The notes below the pieces were generated by a model. It was not told where the DNA came from. It searched no databases and saw only the letters and a program-made list of their open reading frames with translations. A program made the position numbers and the translations under genes. From Halobacteriovorax sp. (lineage in GTDB: Bacteria; Bdellovibrionota; Bacteriovoracia; Bacteriovoracales; Bacteriovoracaceae), in assembly GCA_002686115.1 (NCBI GenBank), contig NZAF01000095.1, positions 1-10,881 on the forward strand: a stretch of 10,881 nt of DNA, given 5' to 3'. Within the stretch, counting starts at the first letter, position 1, and each line of letters begins with the position of its first letter. Shown piece by piece: positions 6,767-10,881 of the stretch.

Positions 6767-7873
6767 TTACTTACCTTTACCTAAGAATTCTTTAATAGAA
6801 CCCAGGATTGCATCTTTGTTCTTAATTTTACTGAGAATGACATCTTCGTGCTCTTCTCCAAATGCAGCAGTGAGGTCTTTATAGAATTGTCCTGAACCAT
6901 AACGACTCTCAACTTGACCATAACAGAAGACATTACTTTCAGGAATAATATCCTCTTTTAATATCTTCAAACAAAGATTTGTATCTTCCATAGACCAGTT
7001 ATCGCCATCAGAAAAATGAAATGGATATATATTCCATTCATTAGAGTTGTAATCCTCTTGAATAATTTCTTTACACAATTTAAAAGCAGAAGAAATCAAT
7101 GTCCCCCCACTCTCACGCGTTCTAAAAAAAGTATGCTCATCTACTTCCTTCGCTGTCGCATCGTGAATGATATAACGGATTTCAATATCTTTATATTGAG
7201 ACTTAAGCCATAAATTAATCCAAAAAGATTCTGTTCTCACTATCTCTTTTTGCTCATCGCCCATTGAACCAGAAACATCCATCATATAGATGACAACAGC
7301 AGAGTTTTCAAATTCAATTTTTGTATCGGCACTACGATAGCGCATATCAGCTTTTGTCGGTACAACAATTGGATTGGCGGGATCATAAGTTCCCATGGCA
7401 ATTTGCCTTTTTAAGGCTTCTTTGTAAGTTCTTTTGTAATGCTTTAGAGAATCTGGGCCGACAGTTCCAATGCTTGTATAACGATCTACTGTGGACTGCA
7501 TGTTCTGTTTACCCTTGGGCTCAATTTTTGGTAACTCTAACTCATCACCAAGAATCGCGGCAAGCTCCTCAAGCGACATCTCAACATCAAGCTCTTTTGC
7601 CCCTTCACCTTCACCGGCTTCACCAGCTCCTGGTTCACCTTGACCATCAACTGGATCTCCTGCTTCACCTTCACCTTGACCAGAACCACCTTGACTCTTA
7701 TCACCAAAAATAAAACGAGGAGTATTGATAGAAGGCATTGGAACTTTAAATTGTCCATCACCTTTTGGAATAGGCATCTCACCACGAGAGATATACTTTC
7801 GTAAGTTATCTCTAATCTTACCTTTGATAATTTTTCGAAACCTAGCGTGATCTCTTTTAATTGGATGATCCAT
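6767..7873 (-). CDS. yeaH: DUF444 / YeaH-type protein with von Willebrand factor A-like domain, 368 aa
   Basis: Residues 1-57 are the basic, conserved N-terminus (RDHARFRKIIKGKI, then ISIP-like and F-x-x-G-D segments). Residues about 61-91 are a Gly/Glu-rich linker. From about 190 on is a von Willebrand A-type fold with a complete metal-binding MIDAS set: DVSGSM (199-204), ESGGT (254-258) and the SDGDNW loop (288-293). The blocks AKEVDEHTFF and WNIYPFHFSDGDNW are diagnostic for DUF444. At 368 residues it is shorter than E. coli YeaH (a little over 420) and nearer the Bacillus YhbH size; the central spacer before the MIDAS is the short part. In this family it accompanies PrkA, probably as an adaptor or partner, as VWA proteins do for other AAA+ ATPases (inference). 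The GAGG before the ATG is only 4-5 bases away. Confidence 0.95.
   Translation of the reverse strand: MDHPIKRDHARFRKIIKGKIRDNLRKYISRGEMPIPKGDGQFKVPMPSINTPRFIFGDKSQGGSGQGEGEAGDPVDGQGEPGAGEAGEGEGAKELDVEMSLEELAAILGDELELPKIEPKGKQNMQSTVDRYTSIGTVGPDSLKHYKRTYKEALKRQIAMGTYDPANPIVVPTKADMRYRSADTKIEFENSAVVIYMMDVSGSMGDEQKEIVRTESFWINLWLKSQYKDIEIRYIIHDATAKEVDEHTFFRTRESGGTLISSAFKLCKEIIQEDYNSNEWNIYPFHFSDGDNWSMEDTNLCLKILKEDIIPESNVFCYGQVESRYGSGQFYKDLTAAFGEEHEDVILSKIKNKDAILGSIKEFLGKGK
7601..7693 (-). repeat. Short imperfect DNA repeats coding the Gly/Glu-rich linker of YeaH
   Basis: The linker residues 61-91 (GQGEGEAGD, GQGEPGAGEAGEGEG) are coded by imperfect repeats of a GGTGAAG-like unit. On the plus strand the 13-base TTCACCTTGACCA occurs at 7634-7646 and again at 7670-7682. 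It is locally richer in G and C than its surroundings. A Gly-rich linker at this place is normal for DUF444 proteins, but repeat DNA of this sort is prone to length change. Confidence 0.6.
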
Positions 7874-7906
7874 GAATCCTCTTTTTAAGTACGATAAACG
7901 CGCCTA

Positions 7907-7929
7907 AAGTCATAGCTTTACTATGACTT
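7907..7929 (-). other. Perfect 9-bp inverted repeat between prkA and yeaH, overlapping the prkA stop
   Basis: AAGTCATAG (7907-7915), a 5-base loop, and CTATGACTT (7921-7929) are perfectly complementary. The distal arm includes the prkA stop codon (TAG, 7923-7921). No run of T follows on the minus strand and the stem is AT-rich, so a normal intrinsic terminator is unlikely. As RNA it could protect or mark the 3' end of a processed prkA message, or dampen read-through to yeaH. Confidence 0.55.
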
Positions 7930-9981
7930 CGCACTATCACCTTTTGCAAAAATACTAGCAACATACTTTAAAGCATCAGTTGCAGAAATTTCGCAATACC
8001 CATAATTCTTTATGAGTCTCGACTTAATAATATCGATTTTCTCTTGTGAGTCTTTATCTACAACATTTGTCACTAGTGTAGTTAATTTAATTGCATCTTT
8101 TTGATCTTCAAAAAGTTTAAGTTCTAATGCCTTATGGAGTCTTTCATTCATTTTATAATCAAACTGCTTACCATCTCTAGCAAGTGAGCCAATATGAATC
8201 ATAACTTCAGCTCTAAAGACATCTTTACGACTCTCCGGAATATCAGCTTTTTCTTCAATTGATCTCATAAACCTTTCATCAGGCTCCTCTAACTTACCTG
8301 TAAACTTATTTCTAACTTTCTCTTTTTGAGTGTAAGCCTTGATATTATCAACATAATTTGAACAAAGTGTTTCGATAGCATTTTCATCAAGACTAATCGC
8401 TCTTTGAACATCATTCTTAACGATATCAGTATACTCTTCTCTAACAATTGCTAAAAATTCTCTGTATTTCTCTAACTGATCAGAAGAATTAACAAGAGAG
8501 TGATGCTTAAGACCTGATTCTAATTCATTAAAAACCATGAATGGATTCAAAGAACCTGTGTGACCATACTTTACAAGCGCATTTGAAATTTTATCCTGAA
8601 TATAACGAGGAGAAATACCTTCTAAACCTTCACGGACAGCTTCTTTTCTAAGCTCTTTAACATTTTCCTCATTATAACCTAGAAGTGTTCTACCATTATA
8701 AAGTTTTAACTTTTGCAACGTTGTTAAATCAGCCTTCTTAGGCTCTTCCATTCTTGTCATAACGGCCCACATTGCTGCCATCTCTAGAGTATGTGGCGCG
8801 ATATGAACGTGAGGAATTTTTTCATTATTAAAATCTCTTTGATAAATCTTAACTTCATTATCAAGTCTCGTTATATATGGAACGTCGATTTTAACTGTTC
8901 TATCTCTTAGAGCTTCCATAAATTCGTTATTTTGAAGTTTTCTAAACTCAGGCTCATTCGTATGTCCTAAAATAACAAGATCAATATCAGTTTGAGCAAA
9001 CTTCTTTGGCTTAATTGACTGTTCTTGAGAAGCACCAAGAAGATCATAAAGAAACGCAACATCTAACTTTAGCATTTCGATAAATTCTACAATACCTCTA
9101 TTTGAAATATTAAATTCACCGTCAAAGTTAAAAGCTCTTGGGTCAGAGTCTGATCCATATTGAGCAATTTTTCTATAATTGATATCACCAGTTAATTCTG
9201 TTGAATCTTGGTTTTTCTCATCTTTTGGCTGGAAAGTACCAATACCTCTTCTATCTTTTTCTGAAAGAATCAGTCTTTTTACTCTAATATGATTTTCCAT
9301 AACCTTCATAAAGTCGCCATCATATTTTTTCATATACTCTGAAAGAATATAACGGTCAGCAGGACATACTTCACCACGAATATTAATTTTGTAATCCGCC
9401 TTTAAACCCTTATTTAGTTTTTCTAAAAATTCTTTTCTTACTTCAACCGGAATAAGCTTTAACGGGTCTTCATGCATTGGTGATGGAAATAATTTTTGAC
9501 CACCTAAAATATCACTCTCTTCTGCATCATACCACTCAAATGTATAAAGAGCGCCATCATCTGTTTTAGAATAATGCTCTAAGCCCTTTTTTAAATTTCT
9601 AGCAATTGACGATTTCGCAGAACCAACTGGACCATGTAATAAAAGAACTCTTTTTTCAGTACCATAACCTAACGCCGCTGCTTTAAAAAAGTTAACTAAT
9701 TTCATCATATGGACATCAATACCAAATACCGCATCTTTTCCATTATTATCTGGGTCATCAAAAAAGTGGTAACGGGTAATTTCTTTTTTATATTCTTTGT
9801 AAGTACTCGTGCCGTAAGACATAATCATGTCATAAATACGTTGAAATGAATTACGAGCAATCTTTGGGTTTTCCGTAATTAGGTCAATGTAATCTTGAAA
9901 TGATCCTGACCAGTTAAGATGTGTGAAGTCTTCCACTTTATAGTTTTCACTCATAAAGTTTTTCATGTCTAAGTTATTCAT
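7921..9981 (-). CDS. prkA: PrkA family AAA+ ATPase / serine protein kinase, 686 aa
   Basis: The family blocks are all present. There is an N-terminal part leading to an AAA+ module with the PrkA-type Walker A HGPVGSAKSSIARNLKKG (116-133), followed by YTFEW (146-150), CPADRY-I (206-212), ELTGDINY (262-269), GEFNISNRGIVEFIEMLKLD (288-307), and LVILGHTNEPEF (335-346). The conserved PrkA C-terminal domain runs from about 380 to 670 (ISPRYIQDKISNAL, GSLNPF). It is somewhat longer than the E. coli (YeaG) and Bacillus homologues (about 630-645). Such proteins autophosphorylate and phosphorylate proteins on Ser in several reports, but the fold is AAA+ and an ATP-dependent protease or unfoldase-type activity has also been proposed; the true activity here is open. 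First gene of prkA-yeaH-spoVR, divergent from a PP2C phosphatase. The ATG has AAAGGA seven bases upstream. Confidence 0.95.
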   Translation of the reverse strand: MNNLDMKNFMSENYKVEDFTHLNWSGSFQDYIDLITENPKIARNSFQRIYDMIMSYGTSTYKEYKKEITRYHFFDDPDNNGKDAVFGIDVHMMKLVNFFKAAALGYGTEKRVLLLHGPVGSAKSSIARNLKKGLEHYSKTDDGALYTFEWYDAEESDILGGQKLFPSPMHEDPLKLIPVEVRKEFLEKLNKGLKADYKINIRGEVCPADRYILSEYMKKYDGDFMKVMENHIRVKRLILSEKDRRGIGTFQPKDEKNQDSTELTGDINYRKIAQYGSDSDPRAFNFDGEFNISNRGIVEFIEMLKLDVAFLYDLLGASQEQSIKPKKFAQTDIDLVILGHTNEPEFRKLQNNEFMEALRDRTVKIDVPYITRLDNEVKIYQRDFNNEKIPHVHIAPHTLEMAAMWAVMTRMEEPKKADLTTLQKLKLYNGRTLLGYNEENVKELRKEAVREGLEGISPRYIQDKISNALVKYGHTGSLNPFMVFNELESGLKHHSLVNSSDQLEKYREFLAIVREEYTDIVKNDVQRAISLDENAIETLCSNYVDNIKAYTQKEKVRNKFTGKLEEPDERFMRSIEEKADIPESRKDVFRAEVMIHIGSLARDGKQFDYKMNERLHKALELKLFEDQKDAIKLTTLVTNVVDKDSQEKIDIIKSRLIKNYGYCEISATDALKYVASIFAKGDSAKS

Positions 9982-10051
9982 ATTTGCATCCTTTGCGAGA
10001 AATAAACTCTTATTGAAAAATTTAATGAAATCATTCTTGATCTCATTAATA

Positions 10052-10081
10052 ATTATACCGTCAAAAGTATTGTTAATACAA
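10052..10081 (-). promoter_or_regulatory. Likely promoter for the prkA-yeaH-spoVR cluster
   Basis: On the minus strand a perfect TATAAT (10057-10052) lies about 70 bases upstream of the prkA ATG. An 18-base spacer separates it from TTGTAT (10081-10076), which matches the -35 consensus only in TTG. Transcription would begin near 10045. A TTGACG just 1 base before the TATAAT is too close to be its -35. The poor -35 leaves room for an activator. Confidence 0.5.
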
Positions 10082-10127
10082 GAAAGTTAATCATTTTATA
10101 TTGATAAGAAAAACGAGGTCACACACT

Positions 10128-10178
10128 ATGGTATTATTATTGGCAAATGACCAAGCTCTACAGTCTACTATATCTTAA
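10128..10178 (+). CDS. Possible 16-residue leader or small ORF upstream of the PP2C gene
   Basis: An ATG at 10128 opens a 16-codon frame (MVLLLANDQALQSTIS) ending in TAA at 10176-10178. GAGGT at 10115-10119 is a good ribosome-binding match eight bases before the ATG. The gene is very short and such a frame can arise by chance. The SD spacing and position in a long leader are the only support. A 6-bp AT-rich hairpin (10169-10188) overlaps the stop. Confidence 0.25.
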   Translation: MVLLLANDQALQSTIS

Positions 10179-10259
10179 AAATGATATAACTTTATCGTCT
10201 TTATGAAAGATTTTTATAGTGTCAAAATGACCACGAAAAAGAGTCAGGGATGCCAATAA
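10137..10259. repeat. Inverted and direct 9-base repeats upstream of the PP2C gene
   Basis: TTATTGGCA at 10137-10145 has its exact reverse complement TGCCAATAA at 10251-10259. The direct repeat AAATGACCA occurs at 10145-10153 and 10225-10233. In RNA the inverted pair could close a roughly 105-base loop; in DNA the copies could be protein sites. Nine-base matches in AT-rich DNA are only weak evidence individually. Confidence 0.35.
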
Positions 10260-10343
10260 CATATTAAATGAAAAAATCTCCTCTAGAAATTTTTGATAAA
10301 ATCAGTAAAATTTAAATATTAGGATAAAGAGAGGATAATATAA

Positions 10344-10881
10344 ATGAATGTGTATAGCGCAGGTATAAGCGACGTAGGCCGTGTCAGAGCGACAAATCAA
10401 GATTCCATTTATTTAAACAAAAAAGAAAATGTTTTCTTAGTTGCAGACGGTATGGGTGGACACTCTGGGGGTGAGATTGCTTCTACTATGGCCATTAAAT
10501 ATATTTCTGAGTTTTACAAAAAATATCAAATAGAAAATCCTCTAGCCGTAAAAAAAGCTATCTCTGATGCAAATATAAAAATAAAAAAATTTGCAGATGG
10601 CGATAAGAACCTTCATGGTATGGGAACAACTGTTATATCACTGAGTTTTCATGAAGATATGGCACTTATTGGATGCGTTGGTGACTCAAGAGCTTACCTG
10701 ATTAATAAAGGTCAACTATTTCAGCTTACAAAAGACCATTCAATGGTTCAGGAGAAAATAAATCTTGGCATTTATACTCGAAAAGAAGCTCAAGAAGACC
10801 CCCATAAAAATGTATTGTCTAGAACTGTTGGTTACGATGAGAATTTAGATGTCGATGCTTTTCGTTACAAATGTAAAAGAG
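10344..10881 (+). CDS. PP2C-type Ser/Thr protein phosphatase, N-terminal part (runs off right edge)
   Basis: The visible 179 codons carry the ordered motifs of bacterial PP2C (PPM) phosphatases of the PrpC/Stp class. These are RATNQDS (residues 15-21), VADGMGGHSGGEIAS (metal-binding Asp and GMGG), GMGTTVISL, GCVGDSRAYLI (GDSRAY) and LTKDHSMV (TxDHS). These hydrolyse phospho-Ser/Thr with two Mn/Mg ions and act in the cytoplasm; no signal or membrane segment is seen. The later SDGL and GDN metal-binding motifs lie beyond the window, so completeness cannot be judged; typical single-domain members have about 240-260 residues. The ATG at 10344 has AGAGGA about eight bases upstream. The gene is divergent from prkA, and a Ser/Thr kinase gene may follow downstream as is common for this class. 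Confidence 0.92.
   Translation, partial: MNVYSAGISDVGRVRATNQDSIYLNKKENVFLVADGMGGHSGGEIASTMAIKYISEFYKKYQIENPLAVKKAISDANIKIKKFADGDKNLHGMGTTVISLSFHEDMALIGCVGDSRAYLINKGQLFQLTKDHSMVQEKINLGIYTRKEAQEDPHKNVLSRTVGYDENLDVDAFRYKCKR

Larger units (their letters stand above)
9982..10343. other. Divergent intergenic region between prkA and the PP2C gene (362 bases)
   Basis: No long gene fits here. It contains the predicted prkA promoter (minus strand), a possible 16-codon ORF with its own ribosome-binding sequence, and a 9-base direct and a 9-base inverted repeat. It also has small hairpins (TATATC/GATATA at 10169-10188 and TCTTT/AAAGA at 10198-10210) and the half-palindrome GTCA-AAA-TGAC (10221-10231). 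For the PP2C gene a TTGATA at 10293-10298 could be a -35, but the matching -10 (ATATTA, 10316-10321) is poor, and such a start would leave almost only the AGAGGA before the ATG. The PP2C promoter is therefore unresolved and may lie further upstream, giving a leader of over 200 bases. Confidence 0.5.

Noticed and set aside
7321..7713. A 130-codon open frame on the plus strand inside yeaH
   Set aside because: It lies wholly antisense to a gene with strong family motifs; its His/Leu/Gln-rich translation simply mirrors the Gly/Glu-rich linker codons.
10128..10315. Intergenic remnant of a response-regulator gene
   Set aside because: VLLLANDQALQSTIS vaguely recalls the start of a receiver domain, and a later short frame (MKKSPLEIFDKISKI) looks gene-like, but no continuous receiver motif follows in any frame.

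Overview
The window is strongly AT-rich and chromosomal in character, with densely packed, mostly intact genes and no tRNA, rRNA, transposon, phage or CRISPR sequence that I can recognise. A contiguous prkA-yeaH-spoVR cluster sits beside several large secreted proteins with no recognisable family, and one divergent gene pair is preceded by a flagellar-type (sigma28/FliA) promoter. Together these suit a low-GC predatory bacterium of the Bacteriovorax/Halobacteriovorax kind. That placement is an inference from style and content, not proven by a marker gene.

Left part (1-3351): a divergent gene cluster. On the minus strand an unrecognised 568-residue exported protein is followed by the start of a second gene that runs off the left edge. 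On the plus strand is a 464-residue exported protein with TPR-like helical repeats. The 96-base gap between the divergent starts holds a very good FliA-type promoter for the plus gene and a weaker look-alike for the minus gene. Both end only 6-7 bases before their ATG, so the transcripts may be leaderless or nearly so.

Middle (3348-5195, minus): an exported protein with a periplasmic FecR domain, then five short YxxxTGxY-type repeats, then a C-terminal half that looks like an outer-membrane beta-barrel ending in Phe. It converges on the TPR gene with a 4-base overlap of the two coding ends.

Right part (5272-9981, minus): the stress/stationary-phase cluster in transcription order prkA (AAA+ ATPase/kinase-like), yeaH (DUF444, von Willebrand-type domain) and spoVR. 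Spacings are 47 and 10 bases, and a perfect 9-bp inverted repeat overlaps the prkA stop. Divergent to it, after a 362-base intergenic region with a good -10 box for prkA, a possible 16-codon leader ORF and paired short repeats, starts a PP2C-type Ser/Thr phosphatase gene that runs off the right edge. A PrkA-type kinase and a PP2C phosphatase sharing one regulatory region suggests, but does not prove, linked phosphorylation control.
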